Part shown: in pieces, positions 1 to 5,635 of the stretch
Position numbering within the stretch: the stretch's first letter is position 1
Layout of the letters: each line of letters opens with the position of its first letter
Source: DASPTH01 sp046727575
GTDB taxonomy: Bacteria > Actinomycetota > Acidimicrobiia > IMCC26256 > DASPTH01
Direction: 5' to 3'
NCBI GenBank assembly: GCA_046727575.1
Contig: JBKPCV010000127.1
Span: 1-6,590 of the forward strand
Length of the DNA stretch: 6,590 nucleotides
Made by a program: the position numbers and the translations under genes
Notes under the pieces: model-generated
Told to the model about the DNA's origin: nothing
Seen by the model: the letters and a program-made list of their open reading frames with translations, nothing else
The model's database searches: none

Positions 1-1985
1 GACGCGAGTCCACCGTGCACCTGGCCGTCGACGAGCAAGGGGTTGAGGATGGTGCCGCAATCGTCGACCGCGATGTGTCGAAGGGGCACGACACGCCCGG
101 TGTCGGTGTCGACCTCCACCACGGAGACATGCGCGCCGAAGGGAAACGTCGAACCCGACGACGAGAAGTCGTGCTGCACGAACAGCGGTTCACCCTTCTC
201 CCGCGCGGCCACTGCGAGCTCGCCCCAGGTGAGCGCCTTCGCGGGAACACCGGTCACGCCCACCTTGCCGTCCATGCCGACGACGATGTCGTCGGGCGAA
301 GCTTCGAGCAGCTCCGCCGAGAGGTCTCTCGCACGCTGCGCCATGAGCTGCGCGGTTTCGAGCACCGCGCTGCCGCCGAGCTGGAGTGAGCGCGAACCGC
401 CGGTACCGCCGCCGCGCGCAACAAGCGCGGTGTCGGACTGCACGAAGCGGATGTTCTCGATCGGGATACCGAGTTGGTCGGAGACGATCGCCGAGTACGC
501 GGTCGCGTGTCCCTGCCCGTGCGCAGACGTCCCGGCCTTCAACGTCGCGCTGCCGTCGTCGTGGATCTCGACCTCGGAGAACTCGCCGCCCGCGCCGCCC
601 GTGATCTCGACGTACAGGCAGATCCCGATGCCGAGGAGCTTCGAATCGCCGCGCTCACGCCGGGCCGCCTGCTCGGCGAGCAGACCGTCGTAGTCGGCGA
701 CGCGCAACGCCTCACGCAGGGGGGCGTCGTAGTCGCCACTGTCGTACGTGACGCCGGTCGCGGTGGTGTAGGGGAACTCGTCCGGCCGGATCAGATTCTT
801 GCGACGCAGCTCGACCGGGTCCATGTCGAGCTCGTCGGCAGCCATGTCGAGGATGCGCTCGACGAGCGAGGCCGCCTCGGGTCGTCCGGCACCCCGGTAG
901 GCACCGGTCGGCGTGGTGTTGGTGAGCGCGACCACGACGTCGAAGCCGATCTTCGGGATGTGGTACACGGCCTGCGCCATCGTCCGCGTCGAGCCCATGG
1001 CGAGTGTGCCGCCGAACCCGCCGTAGGCGCCGGCATCGCCGATCACGCGACAGCGCAAGCCGGTGATCGTGCCGTCGCGCTTCAGTCCGAGCTCGACGTA
1101 CTGCACCTGCGCGCGCCCGTGCGTCATCGCGATCATGTTCTCCGAGCGCGTCTCGACCCACCGGATAGGTCGGTTCAGCTCGCGCGCCAGCCGCGCCGCG
1201 ATCAGCGTCTCGGCGCTCCAGTGCTTGGCGCCGAACGACCCCCCGACGTGCGGTGCGATCACTCGGAGCTTGTTCATGTCGACGCCGACCGCGCCGGCGA
1301 CGAGCATCTTCACCATGTGCGGCATCTGGCACGCGAGGTGCAACGTGACCTCGTTGCCCAGGCCGTCGTCGCCGGGCACGACCGCGATCGCGCTGCCCTC
1401 CATCGGCACGACTGCTAGGCGCTGATTCTCGAAGCGGCCGCGCACGACCACCTCGGCGTCCACGAGCGGGTCGCCGGGCGCGCCTCGGTTGCCGCTGACC
1501 ACGTTGGTCCCGAGGTCGTCGAACAGGATCGGCGCGCCGGGCGCGAGCGCGGCGTCGGGGTCCGAGACCGCGGGCAGCGGCTCGTACTCGACGACGACGG
1601 CTTCGGCCGCGTCAGCGGCCTGCGCGCGCGTCTCGGCGGCGACGACCGCGAGGATGTCGCCGACGAAGCGCACGCGATTCTGCGCCAGCGCGGGACGTGT
1701 GACCGCAGGGTTGAGCTTCATGAACTGGAAGTACTCGGGCACGTCGATGTCGTTGGCGGCGTACACGCCGACGACGCCGGGCATGCCGCGCGCCGCACTC
1801 GTGTCGACACTCTCGAGTCGCGCATGGGCCACGGTCGAGCGCACGAACGCGAGCTCGAGCATGCCGTCGAGCCTCAAGTTGTCGATGTAGGTGCCGCGTC
1901 CCGTCAACAGGTCGGGATCTTCGACGCGCCGGACGGGCGCGCCCACGAGCGATCCGGCCGGGAAGGTCGTGACGTTGACGGTCAC
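1..1985 (-). CDS. Molybdopterin-binding large subunit of xanthine dehydrogenase/CO dehydrogenase-family hydroxylase (CoxL-like, form II type), partial
   Basis: This catalytic subunit would bind the Mo-molybdopterin cofactor and hydroxylate or oxidise a small substrate in the cytoplasm or at the membrane face. It starts at GTG 1985, preceded by GGAGGAG (1993-1999) with 7-nt spacing, and stays open to the left edge. 661 residues are visible; relatives have about 770-810, so the C-terminus is missing, including the expected catalytic glutamate (GxGE motif). Seen motifs: an N-terminal a/b-hammerhead region containing RRVEDPDLLTGRGTYIDN, HVGGSFGAKH at residues 246-255, AYRGAGR at 362-368, GQGH at 490-493, and a GQVHGGL motif close to the edge. 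The loop is AYRGAGR; the AYRCSFR loop of form I CO dehydrogenase, with its Cys ligand to Cu, is absent. CO oxidation is therefore not supported and the substrate is unknown (purine, aldehyde, N-heterocycle or other). The GTGA start overlaps the stop of the FAD subunit, so translation is probably coupled. Confidence 0.93.
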   Translation of the reverse strand, partial: MTVNVTTFPAGSLVGAPVRRVEDPDLLTGRGTYIDNLRLDGMLELAFVRSTVAHARLESVDTSAARGMPGVVGVYAANDIDVPEYFQFMKLNPAVTRPALAQNRVRFVGDILAVVAAETRAQAADAAEAVVVEYEPLPAVSDPDAALAPGAPILFDDLGTNVVSGNRGAPGDPLVDAEVVVRGRFENQRLAVVPMEGSAIAVVPGDDGLGNEVTLHLACQMPHMVKMLVAGAVGVDMNKLRVIAPHVGGSFGAKHWSAETLIAARLARELNRPIRWVETRSENMIAMTHGRAQVQYVELGLKRDGTITGLRCRVIGDAGAYGGFGGTLAMGSTRTMAQAVYHIPKIGFDVVVALTNTTPTGAYRGAGRPEAASLVERILDMAADELDMDPVELRRKNLIRPDEFPYTTATGVTYDSGDYDAPLREALRVADYDGLLAEQAARRERGDSKLLGIGICLYVEITGGAGGEFSEVEIHDDGSATLKAGTSAHGQGHATAYSAIVSDQLGIPIENIRFVQSDTALVARGGGTGGSRSLQLGGSAVLETAQLMAQRARDLSAELLEASPDDIVVGMDGKVGVTGVPAKALTWGELAVAAREKGEPLFVQHDFSSSGSTFPFGAHVSVVEVDTDTGRVVPLRHIAVDDCGTILNPLLVDGQVHGGLA

Positions 1986-2836
1986 TCTTGCACTCCTCCG
2001 CTACCACTGGCACTCGCACTCGCGGCACGCTCGAGCGCTCGTCGGGTGAGGACGCGCGCGAGATGACGGCGGAACTCCGCACTGGCGTTGAGATCAGCCG
2101 GCGGATCGGTGCCCTCGTCGGCGGCTTCCGCGGCCTCTGACGGCGACGCACCGTTCGCGAGCCGTTGCTCGACAGCTGACGCGCGTACAGGCGTCGAGCC
2201 CATGTTCACCAACGCGACACCAGGTTGATCGCCGGTCACCGCCGCCACGCCGACGATCGCCCAGTCCTGGGCGCGGCGGTTGAACTTCTCGAACGCCCAT
2301 CCGGCGCGGTTGGTCTTCCGGACCTGCACTTCGGTGAGCACCTCGTCGGGCGCCAGCGCCGTCTCGAGGAAGCCCTGGAAGAACTCCGACGCGGGAATCG
2401 CACGCTCGCCGCCCGGACCACGCGCAACAATCGTTCCGCCCAGCGCCAGCACGACCGCGGGTAGATCTGACGCGGGATCGCCGTGCGCGAGCGACCCGCC
2501 GAGCGTGCCGCGGTGGCGGACCTGCGGGTCACCGACGTGTCCGGCGGCCTCGCGCAGCAGCGGTACGTGCTCCGCGAGGACCGCACTGTGCTCGACGTCG
2601 TGGTGCCGCGTGAGCCCACCGATCGCGACGTGGTCGCCGCGGTCGTCGATGTAGGAGAGATCACGGAGCCCACCCAGATCGACGAGCACCGATGGCGTCG
2701 CCAGTCGCAGCTTCATGAGCGGCAGCAGCGAGTGGCCGCCGGCGAGGAGCTTGGCGTCTTCACCGTGCTCCGTGAGCAGCGCGATCGCCTCGTCGACCGA
2801 GTCGGCGCGGGCGTACGAGAATTTCGCGGGGATCAT
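1982..2836 (-). CDS. FAD-binding medium subunit of molybdenum hydroxylase (CoxM-like)
   Basis: 284 residues, the usual length for the CoxM/XdhB family. The subunit takes electrons from the [2Fe-2S] clusters and passes them from FAD to an acceptor. Both family FAD-contact motifs are visible: AGGHSLLPLMKLRLA at residues 32-46 and the TLGGSLAHGDPASD segment at 111-124, matching the T-(I/L)-G-G-N/S-x4-D-P-x2-D pattern. The C-terminal CO-dehydrogenase flavoprotein domain follows (about residues 175-275), ending in a short Ala/Ser/Gly-rich tail. The ATG at 2836 has GGAG (2844-2847) 7 nt upstream and overlaps the preceding [2Fe-2S] gene in an ATGA. Its own stop overlaps the GTG of the large subunit. 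The open frame continues upstream of this ATG, but there it is only the shifted shadow of the small-subunit gene, so the longer reading is rejected. Confidence 0.93.
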   Translation of the reverse strand: MIPAKFSYARADSVDEAIALLTEHGEDAKLLAGGHSLLPLMKLRLATPSVLVDLGGLRDLSYIDDRGDHVAIGGLTRHHDVEHSAVLAEHVPLLREAAGHVGDPQVRHRGTLGGSLAHGDPASDLPAVVLALGGTIVARGPGGERAIPASEFFQGFLETALAPDEVLTEVQVRKTNRAGWAFEKFNRRAQDWAIVGVAAVTGDQPGVALVNMGSTPVRASAVEQRLANGASPSEAAEAADEGTDPPADLNASAEFRRHLARVLTRRALERAASASASGSGGVQE

Positions 2837-3429
2837 CGCGACGCTCCGGCACTCATGCTGTCCGCTCCTGGCGGCTGCGCCGGCTGCTCCACCTGGGGCG
2901 AGCTCGGGCCCCGCTCGCTGCTCGCCGGAATATCCGGCTCGCGACGCTCGCTCATCGCTTCCGAGCCCGCGATGACGGCCTTCACGATGTTGTGATAGCC
3001 CGTGCACCGGCAGAGGTTGCCTTCGAGGCCGATGCGCACCGACGCCTCGTCCAGCGGTCCGTGCTCCTGTGCGAGCGACACGGCAGCCATCACCATCCCC
3101 GGCGTGCAGTACCCGCACTGCAGGCCGTGATGCTCGCGGAAGGCCGTCTGCATCGGGTGGAACGTGTCGCCGTCGGCGAGGCCCTCGATCGTGGTGACCG
3201 AGCTCCCGTCCGCCTGGGCCGCCAGCACCGTGCACGACTTGACCGATTCGCCGTCGAGCAGCACGGTGCAGGCGCCGCACGACGTCGTGTCGCAGCCGAT
3301 GTTGGTGCCGGTCAGGCCGAGGACGTCGCGCAGGTACTGCACGAGCAGGGTGCGCGCCTCCACTCGATTGGTGGTCTGCGATCCATTGACGGCGATCGAG
3401 ACGTTCACGTCTTCCGATTCACGAGGCAT
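2833..3429 (-). CDS. [2Fe-2S]-binding small subunit of molybdenum hydroxylase (CoxS-like)
   Basis: 198 residues. The protein carries two [2Fe-2S] clusters that relay electrons from Mo to FAD. The plant-ferredoxin-type N-terminal cluster is ligated by Cys46, Cys51, Cys54 and Cys66 (GCDTTSCGACTV). The C-terminal helical domain binds the second cluster through Cys105, Cys108, Cys140 and Cys142 (QCGYCTPGM and CRCTGYHNIV). Gln104, next to Cys105, is the residue that contacts the cytosine-dinucleotide cofactor in known structures. The family core ends near residue 158; about 40 extra Pro/Ser/Glu-rich residues follow, which is longer than the usual 155-170 aa. It is first in the operon and overlaps the FAD-subunit start by ATGA. 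The ATG has no Shine-Dalgarno; a TANNNT -10 element 6 nt upstream suggests a leaderless message and supports this start. A GTG at codon 8 is a less likely alternative. Confidence 0.93.
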   Translation of the reverse strand: MPRESEDVNVSIAVNGSQTTNRVEARTLLVQYLRDVLGLTGTNIGCDTTSCGACTVLLDGESVKSCTVLAAQADGSSVTTIEGLADGDTFHPMQTAFREHHGLQCGYCTPGMVMAAVSLAQEHGPLDEASVRIGLEGNLCRCTGYHNIVKAVIAGSEAMSERREPDIPASSERGPSSPQVEQPAQPPGADSMSAGASR

Positions 3430-3435
3430 CGGCGG

Positions 3436-3441
3436 AATCTA
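3436..3441 (-). promoter_or_regulatory. Candidate -10 element for leaderless transcription of the Mo-hydroxylase operon
   Basis: On the minus strand TAGATT matches the actinobacterial TANNNT -10 pattern (4 of 6 to TATAAT, including the T, A and final T that matter most). It is followed by exactly six bases (CCGCCG) and then the ATG at 3429, so a normal start site would fall on the A of ATG. This fits the absence of a ribosome binding site. No clear -35 was seen; GGAACG lies about 17-18 bases further upstream but is unconvincing. Inference only. Confidence 0.4.
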
Positions 3442-3502
3442 TCGAAAGTGCCGGGAGCACGTTCCGGTCGGCGTGTGGTCGAATGGCGCACGCCGAAGAG
3501 CT

Positions 3503-3507
3503 GGAGG
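3503..3507 (+). promoter_or_regulatory. Ribosome binding site deciding the start of the dienelactone hydrolase gene
   Basis: GGAGG lies 8 nt before the ATG at 3516. An in-frame ATG at 3483 has no such sequence upstream, so the downstream ATG is preferred. Confidence 0.7.
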
Positions 3508-3515
3508 CGGATCAC

Positions 3516-4256
3516 ATGTACGACGGGATCCTCGCGGAGACGGTCACGATCGAGGGAGACGGCGGTGACGAGATCCCCGCCTACTTCGCCAGACCGCTCG
3601 GGCCTGGTCCCTACCCCGGCGTTGTCGTGATCCACCACATGCCTGGCTACGACGCGTCCACGAAAGAGATCACGCGCACGTTCGCGACGCAGGGAAACCT
3701 CGCTCTCTGCCCGAACCTGCACCACCGGTACGCGCCCGGCGCGGACCCCGCTGCTGCCGCAATGGCCACTCGCGAGGCGGGCGGCGTGCCCGACGCACAG
3801 TGCATCGGCGACGTGGGCGGCGCGATGAAGTACCTGCAGGCCTTGCCGTACGCGAGCGGCAAGCTCGGCGTCATCGGATACTGCTCGGGCGGCCGGCAGG
3901 CGTACGTGGTCGCCTGCAACCTGCCGTTCGACGCCGCGGTCGACTGCTACGGCGGACGCGTGGTCGCGAAACCCGACGAGCTCACCGACCACCAGCCGGT
4001 CGCGCCGATCGACATGACCCCCGATCTCACGTGCCCACTGCTCGGCTTGTTCGGCGCTGACGACGGCAATCCGTCGCCCGAGATGGTGGCGCAGATCGAA
4101 GAGGCGTTGCGGGCCAACAACAAGGACTACGAGTTCCACACCTACGAAGGCGCGGGACACGCGTTCTTCGCGGTCGACCGTCCCAGCTTCAACGTCGCCG
4201 CCGCCACCGACGGCTGGCAGAGGATCTGGGACTTCTTCGGCAAGCACCTCGCCTGA
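3516..4256 (+). CDS. Dienelactone hydrolase family protein (alpha/beta hydrolase)
   Basis: 246 residues from the ATG with a good Shine-Dalgarno; an upstream in-frame ATG at 3483 would add 11 residues. Family members hydrolyse dienelactones (carboxymethylenebutenolidase) or other lactones and esters in the cytoplasm. The alpha/beta hydrolase plan is visible: a first strand and oxyanion region at PGVVVIHHMPGYD (34-46), the nucleophile elbow GYCSGG with Cys123 at 121-126, an acidic residue in FGADDGNPS (Asp183 by spacing, or Asp182), and His215 in GAGHAFF. The Cys nucleophile, in place of Ser, is the hallmark of the DLH family. There is no signal peptide. The gene is divergent from the Mo-hydroxylase operon (86 bp between starts) and convergent with the MaoC pair. 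The exact substrate cannot be told: no chlorocatechol or beta-ketoadipate gene lies in the window, and many actinobacterial DLH homologues have no assigned substrate. Confidence 0.92.
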   Translation: MYDGILAETVTIEGDGGDEIPAYFARPLGPGPYPGVVVIHHMPGYDASTKEITRTFATQGNLALCPNLHHRYAPGADPAAAAMATREAGGVPDAQCIGDVGGAMKYLQALPYASGKLGVIGYCSGGRQAYVVACNLPFDAAVDCYGGRVVAKPDELTDHQPVAPIDMTPDLTCPLLGLFGADDGNPSPEMVAQIEEALRANNKDYEFHTYEGAGHAFFAVDRPSFNVAAATDGWQRIWDFFGKHLA

Positions 4257-4266
4257 CGCACCAACG

Positions 4267-4313
4267 AACTTGCGTCAATACACCGCGTATAACGCGGGGA
4301 ACTGACGCAAGTT
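4267..4313. repeat. Nested perfect inverted repeats between convergent genes (possible bidirectional terminator)
   Basis: The outer arms AACTTGCGTCA (4267-4277) and TGACGCAAGTT (4303-4313) are perfect 11-bp reverse complements. Between them lies a second perfect hairpin, CCGCGT-ATA-ACGCGG (4283-4297). The structure starts 10 bp past the hydrolase stop and ends 19 bp before the MaoC stop on the other strand, where a shared transcription terminator would be expected. No run of T follows on either strand, so it is not a textbook intrinsic terminator. It could instead be a protein-binding site or a dispersed palindromic repeat. Confidence 0.6.
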
Positions 4314-4332
4314 GGAGGGGTGCGGCGGTGGG

Positions 4333-4755
4333 TTACGGGTCCAGCCGGGCGGTCGCGGTGCCGCGGACGACGGTGTCGCCGTCCTGGTTGACGGTTTCGA
4401 CGGACAGGTCGGCGAACCACTCGCCGTCCTCCTCGCGAATCCCGTCGACGGTCGCAGTCGCGGTGAGCGTGTCGCCGGGCCAGACCTGCTTGGAAAAGCG
4501 CACGCCGTACCGGATGAGTCGACCGTCACCCATCCAGTCGGTGAGCAGCCGGCCCGTCATGCCCATCGTGAGCATCCCGTGCGCGAACACGCCCGGGTAA
4601 CCGGCTACCTCCCTCGTGAACTTGTCGTCGGTGTGCAACGGGTTGTAGTCGCCCGACGCGCCCGCGTACTGCACGATCTGCGTACGCGTCAGGTCGTCGA
4701 CGAGGACCATCTCGCGCGAATCACCGACCGACAGCTCCTTCGCGGAGACGCTCAT
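4333..4755 (-). CDS. MaoC family dehydratase, catalytic subunit (HadB-like)
   Basis: 140 residues, a single hot-dog domain. It is predicted to be an (R)-specific enoyl-thioester hydratase / 3-hydroxyacyl-thioester dehydratase. The hydratase-2 motif is intact: YAGASGDYNPLHTDD at residues 30-44, with Asp36 and His41 as the catalytic pair, followed by FAHGMLTMGMTG at 57-68. This closely resembles the pattern of mycobacterial HadB. The start is ATG 4755, with AGGAGG 7 nt upstream; it overlaps the stop of the preceding gene by one base (TGATG). A GTG at 4758 would add one residue but sits only 4 nt from the Shine-Dalgarno. The upstream gene encodes a related protein without the catalytic His, so the two probably form a heterodimer. 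Whether it serves mycolate-type fatty-acid elongation, general fatty-acid synthesis or a degradation pathway cannot be decided from the sequence. Confidence 0.88.
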   Translation of the reverse strand: MSVSAKELSVGDSREMVLVDDLTRTQIVQYAGASGDYNPLHTDDKFTREVAGYPGVFAHGMLTMGMTGRLLTDWMGDGRLIRYGVRFSKQVWPGDTLTATATVDGIREEDGEWFADLSVETVNQDGDTVVRGTATARLDP

Positions 4756-5279
4756 CACTCCGCCTCCTGCTGGCTGACCGGGCGCTCCGTCATGACACCC
4801 ACGCCCCGCGCCGTGATCACCAGCTCACCGTTTTGGTCGCGGTACTCGGTGATGGTCTCGGAGAAGAGCAGCTTCCCGGAGCGACCTTCCCGCTCCCACC
4901 GGTCGCCCTCGCGCGTCGTGGCCGACAACACGTCGCCCGGCTTGATGTGCCGGTGGTACTCGAAGTGCTGTTCGGCGTGGAGGCCCCGCCCGGCGCCGCC
5001 GCCTCCACCTCCGGTCCCGCCACCACCCTCGCCCGCCTCGCGGCGGATGCCGGTGGCCTCGCGTCCCGACCCGAACCACGGCTGGCCGATCTTGGGCCGG
5101 AGGACGTAGTCGGGGTCGAACTGTGCGCTCGCCTGGGCGAAGGTGGGCGGAGCGATGATGCCGCCGACCTCGGTGCCCGCGGCGTAGGCCTCGTCGGCAT
5201 AGATCGGATTCGGGTCTCCGATCGACCGGGCGAACATCATGATGTGCCCTGCTTCGATCGGGAATCGGTCGACTGCCAC
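4755..5279 (-). CDS. MaoC family dehydratase, N-terminal-domain (FAS1-like dehydratase) subunit (HadA/HadC-like)
   Basis: 174 residues, a hot-dog fold of the MaoC_dehydrat_N type. It is predicted to be the substrate-binding, non-catalytic partner of the HadB-like protein encoded just downstream. Residues 18-30 read RSIGDPNPIYADE: the D-x-N-P part of the hydratase motif is kept, but the catalytic His is replaced by Tyr27. This is consistent with a HadA/HadC-type subunit that relies on its partner for catalysis. GGIIAPPTFAQ (39-49) is also typical of the group. A Gly-rich stretch at residues 83-99 (13 Gly in 17) is unusual and makes the protein somewhat longer than relatives of about 150-160 aa. 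The start is GTG 5279 with GAGGAG (5286-5291) 6 nt upstream. The stop overlaps the HadB-like ATG by one base, so the two form one operon, probably led from the 5280-5373 region. Confidence 0.87.
   Translation of the reverse strand: MAVDRFPIEAGHIMMFARSIGDPNPIYADEAYAAGTEVGGIIAPPTFAQASAQFDPDYVLRPKIGQPWFGSGREATGIRREAGEGGGGTGGGGGGAGRGLHAEQHFEYHRHIKPGDVLSATTREGDRWEREGRSGKLLFSETITEYRDQNGELVITARGVGVMTERPVSQQEAE
4763..4768 (-). promoter_or_regulatory. Ribosome binding site for the HadB-like gene, inside the upstream coding region
   Basis: A full AGGAGG on the minus strand, 7 nt before the ATG at 4755. It lies within the last codons of the upstream MaoC gene, which fits coupled translation, and favours ATG 4755 over GTG 4758. 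Confidence 0.7.
4983..5033 (-). repeat. Glycine-rich low-complexity insert in the HadA-like gene
   Basis: GGN-rich coding repeat giving GEGGGGTGGGGGGAGRG (residues 83-99). It sits between the N-terminal helix region and the later beta-sheet of the hot-dog domain, and probably forms a flexible loop. Confidence 0.8.
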
Positions 5280-5285
5280 GAGCCG

Positions 5286-5291
5286 CTCCTC
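5286..5291 (-). promoter_or_regulatory. Ribosome binding site of the HadA-like gene
   Basis: GAGGAG on the minus strand, 6 nt before GTG 5279. It supports the GTG start; no in-frame ATG gives a better fit to the family's N-terminus. Confidence 0.65.
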
Positions 5292-5307
5292 GGCTTCTCA
5301 CCATCTC

Positions 5308-5335
5308 TTTACACAGGGACTTACCCCAGTCTTAT
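5308..5335 (+). promoter_or_regulatory. Weak candidate promoter for the 5384 gene and membrane protein
   Basis: TTTACA (5308-5313, 5 of 6 to the -35 consensus) and TCTTAT (5330-5335, 4 of 6 to -10) are separated by 16 bp. They lie in the divergent gap between the HadA-like gene and the plus-strand genes. This AT-richer patch is the only one in the gap. A short ACCCC/GGGGT inverted repeat (5323-5341) overlaps it. The -10 lacks the key A at its second position, so the call is tentative. Confidence 0.25.
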
Positions 5336-5383
5336 CCGGGGTCCGTACTGTCGGTCCACACCGACGGACGACCATGAGCCCCG

Positions 5384-5635
5384 ATGGAGCACGCGCGCCG
5401 CAAGCCGCCGCCCCGAGCTCGGCGCGCGCGGCGCGCGGTGGCCGCTGCGAGCGTCGTCGCGACGATCTCGCTCGGCGGCACGATGGCCTGGAGCGACGCG
5501 CACGCGACGAACAAGAACGCCGGCACATCGGCCACGTCGAACACGTCGAACACGTCGAGCTCAGGCAGCTCCGCGACGCCCGGCTGCTCGCGACCCGCGT
5601 GCTCGGACGCCGCCCCGCGCCCGCGTGGATCCTGA
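5384..5635 (+). CDS. Small signal-anchor protein with Ser/Thr-rich tail, possibly a fragment fused to the next gene
   Basis: 83 residues, not recognised by name. The N-terminus is strongly basic (residues 4-17, mostly Arg and Lys). A hydrophobic segment follows at about 18-35 (AVAAASVVATISLGG), like a signal peptide or membrane anchor, then a Thr/Ser/Asn-rich linker (46-64, with TSN repeats). Third codon positions here are almost all G or C up to about 5570, which argues that this frame, and not the arginine-rich overlapping frame from ATG 5374, is the true coding frame. The last about 20 residues (from PGCSRPACS on) look like out-of-frame translation of the membrane-protein gene that follows. 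Small anchored Ser/Thr-rich proteins do accompany ferric-reductase-like genes in actinobacteria, to my knowledge. No good Shine-Dalgarno precedes ATG 5384; ATG 5374 has only a weak one. It is either a real overlapping gene with a degenerate end or the 5' part of a broken or fused gene. Confidence 0.45.
   Translation: MEHARRKPPPRARRARRAVAAASVVATISLGGTMAWSDAHATNKNAGTSATSNTSNTSSSGSSATPGCSRPACSDAAPRPRGS
5533..5559 (+). repeat. Three tandem 9-bp repeats (CACGTCGAA)
   Basis: Two identical copies of CACGTCGAA and a third differing only in its last base. In the frame of the small protein they encode Thr-Ser-Asn repeats in its linker. Short tandem repeats of this kind are prone to slippage, which may bear on the frame change just downstream. 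Confidence 0.75.

Noticed and set aside
474..1418. Long plus-strand open frame (314 aa) opposite the large subunit
   Set aside because: Its Arg/Asp/Val/His-rich composition is the usual antisense shadow of a GC-rich gene, and the minus strand carries unmistakable family motifs throughout.
1..1985. Calling the large subunit a true aerobic CO dehydrogenase
   Set aside because: The form I loop AYRCSFR is absent; AYRGAGR is present, so CO oxidation cannot be claimed.
1982..3280. 432-aa reading of the FAD subunit with a long N-terminal extension
   Set aside because: Everything before MIPAKF is the shifted frame of the [2Fe-2S] subunit gene. The ATG at 2836 has a ribosome binding site and gives the usual family length.
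3405..4247. Minus-strand open frame of 280 aa opposite the dienelactone hydrolase
   Set aside because: It lies antisense to a gene with a complete catalytic triad and has no recognisable motif or ribosome binding site.
5374..5598. N-terminal extension of the membrane protein from ATG 5374 in the reductase frame
   Set aside because: The resulting sequence is arginine-rich, lacks the expected helix and looks like an out-of-frame reading; codon composition supports the other frame. It cannot be excluded that automatic annotation would choose it.
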